NCBI GenBank assembly: GCA_002110485.1
Contig: MOWL01000029.1
Coordinates: 62,001 to 126,000, forward strand
Source of the DNA: Emergomyces orientalis
Taxonomy: Eukaryota; Ascomycota; Eurotiomycetes; Onygenales; Ajellomycetaceae
Reading direction: 5' to 3'
DNA length: 64,000 bases
The stretch's first letter is position 1. The number at the start of each line of letters is the position of its first letter. Shown here piece by piece: positions 53,825 through 64,000 of the stretch. Both the position numbers and the translations under genes were made by a program. The notes under the pieces are model-generated. The model was not told where the DNA came from. It worked only from the letters and a program-made list of their open reading frames with translations, and did no database searches.

Positions 53825-55318
53825 TTCTCAGCGAGTGTTTGCAGATTCACAATTTCAGTAGCTTGCGTAGATTTGTGGTAATTTTGCCTTTGTACAGTGA
53901 GTGTCTGCAGAATGCATCATTGTCCAGCGGCCGACGGGGGACCAGGGAGATTTGTCTTGCAGGGATGAGATACGAGGTCAACTGTTCAAGTAGGGTGGGA
54001 TATCCGGGGTGCATTGGCTAGTGGGCGAACATCAGGCAGTAATTCTTAAGATTTTTGCTGGAGAGTTTGCCATATTCCTGTCCACAGGATTTCTATTTTT
54101 CCTTTGAGGATATTTCACTGTTTTCTGAAGCGGTATCCGAACCTCCTACTGGGTGTTCCAATATCTGTGCCTTTTGTTACATGTGAAGGCCTTTTGGTGA
54201 AACTCGGGCAAGATTTGCTCCACCATGAAGCTAAGGAAGCCACATCGAGTGGACGTCAGCCATCAATAATATCAACGGCTCAACTGTTCGGCTATTCAAA
54301 CTCAACTCTTCGAGCAATCCACTCCCTGGTCGTCAGGATCAATTTGGCCTGTCAACCAGTTCATGGCCGCTTTCAATCAAACGTTCTCTGGAGCAATCGT
54401 AAAAATGATTTGACCCTTGCTTTGTAGACGGAGTCTGCAAAGCCCCAGAGTACACTTTCAACAGGGCAGCGACAACAGCCATAGTCCTCTCTCCTACTAA
54501 TACGAGACCAAAGATCTTCATCCGTTTGTCAAATCAAGGCGGGCGCCCGGCACCGCGACGCTTCGGCCTCATCGCATGCCCAGCAACAAGCCGTCTCACT
54601 CGCCAAACTTTGCTCTTTTCATGATAGACCTCCGTGGTTGCCAAGCGCTTTTGCCGAATGACGCACAACCTAAAACCGAAAAGTCTAACGATGAAGATCG
54701 TGAAGTTTAAGCTAATGAGATGTTTGCTTTGCCGAAAACCCGTTTCTTCAACCTCTTGGACGTCCGTGAGTGCATCGGGGTGTGGGAGCTCGGCAACCCA
54801 TTGTGTGTCGACTGGACCCTCCAATTCTAGCGCCTTGTTAGGGACGCCCATCTCCGACTCTCAGGCCATATGTCAACCACATGGCCGCCGCCATGGCTTT
54901 CTAATCTATTTAATTTTTTATTTTTTTTCGGCTTGTTCGTTTACGGACGTATCTCACTGGGCACCAGATTCGGTCTCTCCACTTCCTCCATTTGGCTTTT
55001 GGCTGGTAGCCCGCAAGGTGGCCCAGCTACAGCAATTGTACACTCTGATGAAAATGGGTTCATTATATATAACTCTAGGAGTGCATGATGCCTCTACTAT
55101 TTTTATTTTCTTGTTGAATCAAGAAATATTTGAGTATATTCATTATTTCCTTTCCTCATATACAATCATATATCTCTTTCGGTTACATTTGAAACGGGAG
55201 AATCTTCTTTTATTTATTCATACTATATACTCATGTTTTTGAGGTGCGTTTTATGATCAGTGCTATTAGGCAGTCAGCTTCTTCTAAAAGGTGCCTTGGT
55301 TAAATTACCGCTCATACC
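53825..55318. other. Divergent intergenic region, 1.5 kb
   Basis: Open frames at 54534-54851 (minus) and 54634-55242 (plus) lack recognisable domains or convincing introns. The region may hold the decayed remains of a gene around 54550-54900, but no family can be named. Confidence 0.4.
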
Positions 55319-57226
55319 ATGGGCGCCATGGATACTTCAGCCAAGTCATTCAATGACTGGCCCAATCACCAAGGCGTACGTATCCTATTCCCAAAATCCC
55401 GTCCCCGAACTATAAATAAAGCTGGGGCTGGTGGGAGTTGAGTTTATGTCCAGCACTAACTGAAGCAGTTCAATTGTACCTACGAAGAAAGAACCCCAGT
55501 TGAGCTCAAGGTCACTGGAGACATCCCTGCCTGGGCCGCAGGTGTCCTATATCGCACCGGCACAGGTCGCAGTGAAATAGAAACAGACCAAAAAGAGACC
55601 TTTAAAGTAGCCCACTGGTTCGATGGAATGTCAGTGGTCCATAGATTCCAAATCCTGCCCCCAGACTCAGCCCACTCTTCGGTCCGCGTCTTCTATAACT
55701 CTAGAAGCTGCTGTGACGGACTGATAGAGAAGATCAGAAAAACTGGCAAAAGCAGAGAGATGTCATTCGGTGCTCGATACGAGCCCTGCACCAGCTATTT
55801 CCAGAAGGTCATGTCCCTGTTTCGACCTGTACCACCGAGAACTGGAGCGGACCAACAATCCATGTCTATTACGCTCTCTGTCAATTTCCCTGGCGTGAGC
55901 AGCGCGGCCACAAAGAAGACCTCTGGACATGCCTCGGGTATACAGACATTAACTAACAAGACAGACGCCGCGGCTTTTCAAACCCTAGACCCGGAAACAC
56001 TTGAACCTATTGGTGTAGCCTCACAGCAAATCCTTCACCCAGACCTGAAAGGGCCCCTATCTGCCGCCCACGCCAAGTCAGACCCTGTCACAGGCGACGT
56101 CTACAATTTCAACCTCCAGCTAGGCAAATGTCCAATCTACCGCATCTTCCACGTCTCAGCTGCCACAGGCAAAACCTCCATCCTCGCAACCATCACCAAC
56201 GCCCGCGCCGCCTACCTGCACTCCTTCTTCCTCACAGAAAACTATGTCATCCTCTGCGTCTGGAACTCCTTCTATACCGTAGGTGGCTTGGCAATCCTCT
56301 GGCATAAGAACATTATCGACGCCATTGCCGACTACGATCCTTCCAAACCAGCCACCTGGTACGTCATCGATCGCCGTCCCGCCGATAAGGGCGGCAAGGG
56401 CCTCGTGGCTACCTACAAAGGCGACCCCTTCTTCTGCTTCCACACTATCAACGCGTACGAAGAGCCGTCACCTGATGGCAGTGGGACCACTGATATTGTC
56501 GCAGATTTAACGACCTACAACAACCTCGACATTCTCAAGCACTTCTACCTCTCAAACATCGTTTCCACGTCGCCCGACGCCGCCCAATACGCAGCGGGAA
56601 TCGGTGACGCCCGCCGCGGCGTCTACAAACGTTTCCGCCTCCCATCGCTCCCACTACTGTCATCATCCTCATCAACCTCAAAATCAACAAAATCCAAACC
56701 CAAACGCGCCACCCTAGACTTCAAAGCTGACCGCTCCAATTCACCCGAACTCCCAATCCTAAATCCGCAATACGTCACACGCCGCCACCGCTACGTCTAC
56801 GGCGTGACCGAAACGGGAAATTCGACCTTCATCGACGGACTCGTCAAGTTCGACACTGAGACTAAACAGGCCATACGTTGGAATGAATGGGGTCAGAATG
56901 CCGGTGAGCCGATTTTTGTACCGAGAAAAATGCCGAAGCACGAGGGTGAAAGCGGGAGTGAAAACAGAAGTGAAGTGGAAGCGGACGCTGAAAGGGATAG
57001 AAAAGGGGAAATGGAAAAGGAAAAGGACCCTGAGGTGTTAGATGAAGATGACGGCGTGCTACTCTCCGTCGTCTTGGATGGGTTGAAAGGTAAATCGTAT
57101 TTGCTTGTTCTTGATGCGAAAAACATGAAGGAGGTTGGGAGGGCGGAGGTTGCCGGGCCCATCGGGTTTGGGTTTCATGGTACGCATGTTTCAGCGGTGA
57201 GTGGAGGGAGAGGGTTGGATTTTTAG
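55319..57226 (+). CDS. Carotenoid cleavage dioxygenase family protein
   Basis: This is a non-heme iron oxygenase of the RPE65/CCD family, cleaving carotenoids, apocarotenoids or stilbenes. Exons 55319-55375 and 55469-57226 (93-nt intron) give 604 residues. The four iron histidines are expected in SAAHAKSD, AYLHSFFLTENY, FFCFHTINAYEE and, near the end, GFHGTHVS. All four are present. Other family blocks are LYRTGTGRSE, VAHWFDGMSVVHRF and VYNFNLQL. Two low-complexity inserts (Ser/Lys at about residue 385 and Glu/Lys at about 515) interrupt the beta-propeller loops. The substrate cannot be told. No transmembrane carotenoid partner gene is nearby. Confidence 0.88.
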
Positions 57227-57811
57227 GGCCGGATCTTTTCGTTTCTTCCATCTTTAACTTTCTTTCTTCTTTCTTCTTTCTTCTTGTCTTTCCTTTTTTC
57301 TTCTTTTCATGGAACAGGGGTTTAGGAGGAGGTTGTTTTCGGATCCATTTTTGGGCTTAGGTATTCAAAAAGAAAAATTTTTCTTTTTACAAATTGGTTG
57401 CTTTTCTTTGGGCGAATTATGTAAGATGCATGTATTTGATGATGTATGATTTCGAGAATGCCGGACTCGATGTTATCATAGTTCGAGGTGTATTCTTTCA
57501 GCTTTATTCGATGACGATATCCATACGGACAAAGAGCTCTCCCTTTCAACTTTGAGAGCCTAGTGTCTTGCGTTTTTCGTTTTCTTTTCATTTTTCGTTC
57601 TGTTAATTCTCGTATAATAACCACCTAGCCAGGGAGTTAAGCAGCTTTCTTACTATACACTCTATTCCGCCTAGGACATTTCGTTTTCGATTGAGAGCTC
57701 TTTTACTCATCTTTGATCCGGCATATCCTTTTTCACGGAGCCATCGGAGGAGTTAATGCAAGTGAAAGTTGATCACGGTTTGACTGTCGAGGTCCAATTA
57801 AGCTCGCAATC
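57227..57811. other. Intergenic with a CTT-rich pyrimidine tract
   Basis: Nearly pure pyrimidine from about 57236 to 57309, just 3' of the dioxygenase gene. The rest is the promoter of the BTB gene. Confidence 0.6.
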
Positions 57812-58754
57812 ATGCCAGGGAATATTCCAGCTGCAAGATTTGCAGCATTGATGGCTTCCGGAAAATATAGCGATCTAGTTTTGGAATGCCAGGGCACACA
57901 GTTCAACGTGCATAGAGCAATAGTATGTTCCCAACCTCCTGTACTGGCGGCTGCTTGTGACGGAGGCTTCAAGGTAAGTAATGGCAGAGAGTCCTAGTCG
58001 ACGGTTTGTTTCCGGTTGCTAACCCAGTGGCACTTAGGAGGGCCTTACCAATACGATACAAATCGACAGTTTTGATGCTGAGGCTGTGAAGCAAATGCTC
58101 GAATTCATGTACACGCAAAGCTACTGCCATAGTACGGAGAGAGAACTATCCGATTCCCCACCTAGCAGCAACGCCGAAACAAGTAGAACCCAGCCGCCTA
58201 CGATAGTCGAATTGTTATCATATCATGTCCGCATGAACGCAATCGCGGACTATTATGATATTGCCAAACTAAAAGAGCTCTCAAACACCCAAATCCTGCA
58301 CATATTTACCAGTTCCTGGTCGCTTCATGGCTTCCGTATCGTTATAGAAGCTCTTAAGACAACCGGCGATAAAGATTTACACAATATTCTCTCTGCGGTG
58401 GTGGCGTCGCATGTCGAAGAGCTCGTGGATGCCAACGAGAAGATCACGGGTGACGATTTTGCAAATAACGTGATTCGCAAGATGGCTAATGTGAACCGGT
58501 ATACAAGATACACCCTTTGCCAGCGAGTGCAGGGCCTTGAATATCAATTATCTATGGTGCGGGAAGCGCTCCAGCGCGCAGAGAGGGAGATAATAAACAT
58601 GCGACTTTGCATTGAACTTCTCGGCCAGACGAGGGTTTGTAGAAATACCAATTGCGGCGCAGAATTTCGCTGTTACATGGACGACATTGGAACAAATGAA
58701 CCTGTATATAGTCTTCGATGCAGAACATGCAAATATAATCACATGGTCCAATGA
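57812..58754 (+). CDS. BTB/POZ protein with a C-terminal Cys4 element
   Basis: Exons 57812-57973 and 58038-58754 (64-nt intron) give 292 residues. The BTB fold is clear: GKYSDLVLECQGTQFNVHRAIVCSQ, then FKEGLTNTIQID, FDAEAVKQMLEFMYTQSY. A longer loop (STERELSDSPPSS...) is followed by VRMNAIADYYDIAKLKELS. BTB domains of this type act as adaptors, often for Cullin-3 ligases. After a coiled coil (QGLEYQLSMVREALQRAEREI) the last 50 residues contain CRNTNCGAEF...YSLRCRTCKYNH, two Cys pairs like a zinc ribbon. This combination is common among Onygenales and Eurotiales BTB proteins as far as I recall, but the zinc ribbon is my inference. Confidence 0.83.
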
Positions 58755-59490
58755 TAGGAGGAGCCTTTTTGTTCTCAGGCTCTGCTTCGAGACCCTTAAC
58801 CTTTTGATCAGCTGGGGGAGGGCATCAGTTTCCGTCTCCGCGAGGACTTTGAGTCTAAGAATTGCTTAATAGTTAGCATCATTTATGACTTTAGCTGAGA
58901 CAGCAGCACTTTTGATTCTTATGAAAGAGATTAGCGTTAACGCACCTAAACAATTTGACACCTTTAACTTCTCTTCTCGAACTCTTAACACACAATTCAG
59001 AGCCGCCCGAAACAAAATTATACTGCACGGAAACAAGTAGGAATTAGAGCAATTATCCATACAAATGTCTAAAGCGATTAAATACATGAGAAATCTAGCT
59101 GTAAAGAACGCACGCACCATCTCCAATGGATGGCGATCCCAAGGCTCTCAAATGCGATTGATCCGCTTTCTAACCGCGCCCCCAAATCTATATGGTTGTA
59201 ATCGAATCAATCTTTATTTGCACTCGCATCAAAATCCCTCAAGGTAGTTGAACAACGAAGTCGATAGAAAGTCGATTTCCCGACTTCCTAATATTCGGAG
59301 AGTGTTGAAGTTACACACTTTTCTTATAATGGCGATCGAAGATGGCGCTGCGGTAGGGATTAGGTATGAGGAGTATAAGGCTCCTTCAAAAATTATGTCA
59401 TCGTCTTGGATATTCATAAAAGAAGCTGTTGTTCCCTTGATGATGGGAGTATCAAGATTTGTTCCCTCAGGCGTAATATATGCTGACGAT
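58755..59490. other. Convergent intergenic region
   Basis: It lies between the 3' ends of the BTB gene and the DUF2293 gene. Nothing recognised. Confidence 0.4.
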
Positions 59491-60536
59491 TCAGCGTCTC
59501 GCCTTACTATTCCTGCCCACGCCACCTCCCCGTTTCTTCATCCCTCTGGTTTTCAAGGCAACAGCAGCAGCAGCTTTCGCCTCCGCTTCCGCCTCAACCT
59601 CCCCCTTCCCTTCCCAAAGGGTCCTAACCTTCCTCACAGTCCCCCACACCCTCTCCCTCGCCTCCCCCCTCTCCATCCCAGCCTCCAACAACTTCTCATA
59701 CTCCGTATGCACGTGCCGAATATGCGCATCAACTGCAAGCCCAACCTTAACCTCCTCGCTCTCCACCTTCCCGCTCCTTCCCACGCGCCGTGAACCTTTC
59801 AGAAACGCGTGGCCCAGCACCGTCTCCAGCGTATCGGCTGGCATGGCGGGGAATTGGGTGCGGAGCACTGTGCGGGCTTTCGATGTGTCACGTGCGTCCT
59901 TTTGGGCAACGGCTTGAGCGCGGGCGGTAAGTGTGCTGGCGGCGGATTGGGTTACGGTGATGTGTATTTGAGAGGGAATGTAGAGGCCGAGGGTGCGCTG
60001 GGTTTTGGGATTCTGCGGTATTCATTATGGATTTTAGTTTTGGGTGGGGGTTTCAATAAGCTCGTCTGGGAATGGCACATATAGAACACTAGTACTTACG
60101 TAGACAGTATAAACAGTCTGCTTCGCCTTGTGGGAGAGGCTACGACAGTTGCGGGTTATGTAGACGTCGCCTTTCGGAACGAAGACGTAGCCAGGTGGAG
60201 GGCCTTGGGTTTCTGTGCGGATCTGGATATCAATATCAGATCAGCTTGTGAAGTCCCCACCCCCCGGGTAGCTCGAACGGATTTCATTTCATTGCATCTA
60301 CATACATCTTCCAATGAAGCGTCCCCAAGTTTTTCTTTGACGGCATTCTGTTTGTCTAACGCTCTGCGTAGTTCCCGGGGCAGACGAGTCCCAGTTCCTC
60401 CTCCATCTTGGTCAGAGTTGGAGACACGTCTTTTCTTTCCTGGGAGCTTCGATGTGGCTGTATTATTACCTGGTTTTCGTCTCCGTGTTCGTGATGACGG
60501 GTATTTTCTCCTGCCCGGCCTGGTTTCTGAGGCCAT
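59491..60536 (-). CDS. DUF2293 domain protein
   Basis: This is a conserved fungal protein of unknown function. Three exons, 60306-60536, 60100-60222 and 59491-60012, give 291 residues. The N-terminus is very basic (RPGRRKYPSSRTRRRKPG). The DUF2293 region begins in exon 2 with PPPGYVFVPKGDVYITRNCRSL, then SHKAKQTVYTVY|NPKTQRTLGLYIPSQI, and continues through FPAMPADTLETVLGHAFLKGS. The C-terminal helices (IRHVHTEYEKLLEAGMERGEARERV) are followed by an Ala/Lys-rich tail. The first intron (60223-60305) is needed because the unspliced frame misses the conserved block. Basic ends suggest a nucleic-acid or nuclear role. Confidence 0.84.
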
Positions 60537-61382
60537 GGTGGGAACTTGCCGGGTGTTACTTTGGGTTGGAGAACGAAGCCGCCTGAAGAAGGGGGGAGAA
60601 TAGAAGAACTAAGCCATTGGGTGGATATGTATCATGATATATTCGGAGAAAAGTGTGAATGTGTTACACATGCCCACACTGGGTCTATAATCAATGGCAT
60701 AGCACGTCCTTTTTTTTTTTTTTTTTTCGGCCTTCGTTGGCGTTGGGTGTGTTGCTGTTGCTGTTGTCTTGCCTTTAACTTGCCTGGGTGTTTCATGTGG
60801 GGAGTTTCTCAAAATCAACCGCCTCACACAGGAAAATGACTGGCGCTTATTTTAACTAAATTTACATGTGGCGGCTGAGCCTAACCGCCGCCAAGAAGTT
60901 AAAAATCGTGAGCGGATCCCGAGCAATCGAAAAATACTCGAAAAATAATCCTTAAATCAGTATCAGTTTGGCGCTCCCTAATTAGCCGTACAAACCCTTA
61001 ATTCAATACGGTTCTTCTTTAGTGTAAAAGTCATTCAAATGGTAAATCCCCCTGAAAATATTCTCTATCCTCGCAAGACTACTAGTGTTTGAGGCCCACT
61101 CCAAAATGCCTGCTTTTTATGTGCAAGGGGGGTTCACAGCTTTGTTGGTTAGCTCAAAATTTCAAGGTGCGTATTTTTCATTGGAATTGTACTGTACCTC
61201 TACTGATAAGGGGTAGATCTTGCAGCTGGAACCCATTCCCGGAATGCTTTACACCAAGTACCTACTGTGCTTTTGGTTTTTGGGTTCAATCCATTTAAAG
61301 TCCAGCATATATAAGCTTTCTATCTGCCTCACAAGATAAGCTTACCCCGAGCAAATGCAGTACACTGACATTGAATTTCAAG

Positions 61383-61409
61383 AGCATATTCTGCTATTCA
61401 GAATATGCT
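61383..61409. repeat. Perfect 11-bp inverted repeat with 5-nt loop
   Basis: AGCATATTCTG and its exact complement flank CTATT. A direct repeat TGACATTGAA brackets it at 61366-61375 and 61414-61423. Confidence 0.85.
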
Positions 61410-62864
61410 TCCGTGACATTGAAAGAGCGTTCACCCGCTGTAACTAGAAATAAGTGTCTGATGAAGTAATGCTCATGAATACCTAGGCACTCGGCAACAA
61501 ACACTGGCTTCTATAGAAGATACATGAGCAAAAGCAAAGTTAGATAGTAGCCCAAATATTCATCCATACATCCATTCATCCGTTCATTAATCCATCTTGA
61601 AGTATATCATATTCAGGACTTGTTTTGTTTTTTCCTGATTCGGAGACCAATACCTAAAATAGCTTAGCGGCATGGATATAGTGCAATATTATTGGCGTCG
61701 ATCATTTTAGTGTTATTACTAGCGCCGCGTGGCTGGGTTTAGTAAGCACGACATCAAACCATGGAGCCTTGGAGCCTTGGAATGGAAAAAATATAGATAT
61801 ATACATTTATAAAACGGAACTTTGGAATTGTGGTGAGTTTCTTCACTTTGGGTTGAAGAGACTGAAGATCTACGGCAATGCTTAGCACACGTTAATCCCT
61901 TCATTCAACACCTATTTAGAGCCTTACACTACGTGCGAGTACGAATTCTGGATTGCCCAAACTCTTCAATGCGGAAGTCTTTCAAAGCAGTTTTTATGAA
62001 ATGCAGCTCCGAAATTTTCTGCGCCTTTTATTTGAAGCTGGGGAAATTCTGTAGTATTGTAACCTCCTCGTCGCTCATTGAGTGAAACCTTTACATTCAC
62101 CTTATTGTTTTTTTTTTTTTTTTTTTTTTTTGCCTGGCAGCCAGTTACAAGCACCGCCTTCCCACTCAAATACTGCAAAGAAATATTCCAATTTACGGCC
62201 CAAGCACAGACAAGCAGGTAATAAAATTCGAGTAGGACTTTTCACTCGTTACCCATCTTTAAAAAGAGTAATCCGGAAATTAATCTCACAACATACGTAC
62301 GCATGTGTTGGTTACAGTGTCAGCGAGCTTGCTTGGCCCGCGCTCCGCAATAATAGCCTTGCCTAGGAATTAGGATTGGCAGAGTAACTATAGAAAAAGA
62401 TATAGGTTTGGGGTTTATTTCTAACAATGTCCCGTAGCTTCCTATTCATGCCATACGAATATATATTTATATACATATGTATATATGAACCCACAGACAA
62501 AGGGGTGTGCTTCGGGATGGATCAGGGTAAGGCGTAGTATACTGAGTAGTTGTGATTCTCTCCCAATTTTTGTCTTTCATACTATTTCTCCTCATCTGGG
62601 CGTCAGGGGGGTCCGGAAAAGCATGTCTTCGTTACAATGGAGCAGAATAGCTCCTTTCTTCGTTGTGTTTGTTGTAAGGTTGCTTTCTCAACATCCGAGC
62701 GTGGCTTGTGTGCCAGTTCACGGAATAGGAAGTGGTCCCTGCCTCGCAGTCAATTTTAGTTTTTTTTTTTTTAGTTTTTTTTTTCAATTCAGGGGGGTAT
62801 ATATAGCTGAAACAAACCAAGGCTCCTTGGGCAAATATTGGGTGGAATACGGCTTGCTGAGACA

Positions 62865-63004
62865 CACCACATTCTGAGACGCTTTGTACCAACGCACTAA
62901 TTTAGTAGGGGGGGAGTTACCATTGAGACAAACAAGACAAACACACCAAGGTAACTTCTCATACTAAATTAGTGCGGTGGTACAAAGCGTCTCAGAATGT
63001 GGTG
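62865..63004. repeat. Long near-perfect inverted repeat, 28-bp spacer
   Basis: The left arm 62865-62921 and right arm 62950-63004 are complementary over their outer 43 bp with one mismatch. They match again over the innermost 6 bp (GTTACC), with a short G-rich divergence between. The 28-bp centre is AC-rich. No protein is encoded. Flanking bases show no clear target-site duplication. Confidence 0.9.
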
Positions 63005-64000
63005 AAATACGTTAACTACTGCATAGGCTTATTCAATGAGCGGGAAGAGCTTCGGCGAGGAAGGTGGCTGGTAAGATAGACGGAGCTATTCTGAGGATAT
63101 GCAGAAACATGGATATGATGCGTGCTAGTACTAATGAAGTTAGTTAGGATTGCTGGACAAAGAAGAGTATTCTGGTAGAAGGAGCAGGTGCAAGAATAGG
63201 TATCTACACAAAAGTTAACAATGCTTCGTCCCAATTTCTTGTCATCATGAATAACTTGGTACCATAACTCTATGGGGAGCTGCTGGGATAGTACGTACTG
63301 TGAAAGGCCTGCGTGGGGTGGCAGTCGGGAGAGCACGGCGAAATGTATCGCCAGTCGGCTAGCTATTCAGCAGTGGCCAGTGGCCAGTGCCTTTGCCAGC
63401 CTGCCGGGGGGGTTCGATGCACCCCGTATTCTTCTCCCTTGCGCCTGTCAGGGGTTCGATGCGAAGGCTATGTCCTATGGATTTCTCTCGGTCGGGAGCC
63501 AAACCATCGGCAAAAACAAGTCCGCACCAACACACACCTAATTCCTCCGATGGATCTCCTCCGGCTTAATGCCCATGTAACATGATGCAGAACAGAGCTG
63601 GCAATCACATCATCATCACAGCTGGCTGGCGTTTCTTGCCCCGAATGCTGGGTGTTGTGAGTGGTTGCTAACTTGCAATCCCTACCCCCACCTAGCTATG
63701 TGCCCATTTGGAGCGTTGGGGCCTTGGGGGCAAGTTGTTTTTTTTCGAAATTATGGGCCCCGCTGGTGTGGTGTGGTTATTTAGCCGTGTATCGCGTATC
63801 AGTGAATCCGAGGTTCGCCCTATGTGAAGGATGGATGGAGGCTCTCTTCTAGTGAGGCGGAGATAGGAGGAATTCCACCAGGTTAATGTACAGCCTGTCT
63901 CATAGCTTGGGGATTATATAACTACAGAGACTGAAGATTGTCTTCTTTGACAGGATCTCCACCCTATTTGGCGCTCAAAAATATATCTATATTCACAGCC

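Larger units (their letters stand above)
60537..64000. other. Long region without a recognisable gene (3.4 kb to the window edge)
   Basis: No frame over about 130 codons and no conserved motif is seen. It contains a T-run near 60711, a hairpin at 61383-61409, a T24 run at 62108-62131 and an inverted repeat at 62865-63004. Two copies of GGGGTTCGATGC lie near 63410 and 63452. Such long regions often precede regulatory genes with long leaders; that is a guess, since the next gene lies outside. Confidence 0.5.

Noticed and set aside
54534..55242. Overlapping open frames on both strands between the GNAT and dioxygenase genes
   Set aside because: No domain, no matched splice sites; the 202-codon plus frame ends in low-complexity hydrophobic sequence. 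A gene relic is possible but unsupported.
63400..63470. Two GGGGTTCGATGC copies near 63.4 kb as a tRNA B-box or short tandem element
   Set aside because: No A-box or stem pairing, and the flanks do not match beyond the 12-mer.
1..64000. CRISPR arrays, bacterial operons, prophage or complete transposons
   Set aside because: No regularly spaced repeats, no transposase or reverse-transcriptase motifs and no long terminal repeats were seen; gene structure is fungal throughout.

Overview
This window is nuclear DNA of a filamentous ascomycete, most likely of the Eurotiomycetes and probably the order Onygenales. The grounds are short introns (about 50-150 nt, GTRNGT donors, CTRAY-type branch sites), a fungal housekeeping set that includes a fused MoaA-MoaC (cnxABC-type) gene, an L-arabinitol 4-dehydrogenase, an AA11-like LPMO, and a kinase relic of a type I recall as expanded in Onygenales. 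The order is an inference; no marker gene settles it. There is no bacterial operon, CRISPR array, rRNA gene or intact tRNA gene. All gene models below were spliced by hand, and summed exon lengths were checked for frame.

Layout. 1-2.2 kb: the 5' end of ribosomal protein eS25 (runs off the left edge) and a WRAP73/Wdr8 WD40 gene, both on the minus strand. 2.2-8.7 kb: a decayed accessory stretch holding a serine-hydrolase (beta-lactamase family) fragment, a protein-kinase pseudogene with several frame breaks, a tRNA-like remnant, and a large PD-(D/E)XK-like protein whose frame also appears broken. 9.5-31 kb: dense, mostly housekeeping genes: an ABCF ATPase, cnxABC (molybdenum cofactor), NOC2 and ROK1 (ribosome biogenesis), VPS28 (ESCRT-I), an EFM2-type methyltransferase, a conserved hypothetical, ATP synthase subunit g, a PAS-like protein, L-arabinitol dehydrogenase and a six-exon serine hydrolase.

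32-46 kb: an ELO fatty-acid elongase behind a 2 kb purine/pyrimidine-skewed upstream region, a BBC1/AIM3 cysteine-proteinase-fold protein, a proline-rich adaptor, GMP synthetase and a PHD-finger protein. 46-64 kb: an alcohol-dehydrogenase pseudogene, an AA11-like LPMO, PUS7, a GNAT acetyltransferase, a carotenoid dioxygenase, a BTB protein, a DUF2293 protein, and then 3.4 kb without a recognisable gene that carries a striking inverted repeat.

Genes that plausibly act together: eS25, NOC2, ROK1, PUS7, EFM2 and the ABCF ATPase all touch ribosome assembly or translation. The proline-rich protein and the BBC1-fold protein both look like actin-patch factors and are consecutive on one strand. No biosynthetic cluster or clearly new multi-gene system is evident. 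The observations most worth checking are a splice choice in cnxABC that would switch between a MoaA ending in Gly-Gly and a MoaA-MoaC fusion, the possible split AIM3/BBC1 pair, the hairpin-forming repeat near 62.9 kb, and the frame break and variant nuclease motif in the 5.8-8.7 kb gene.
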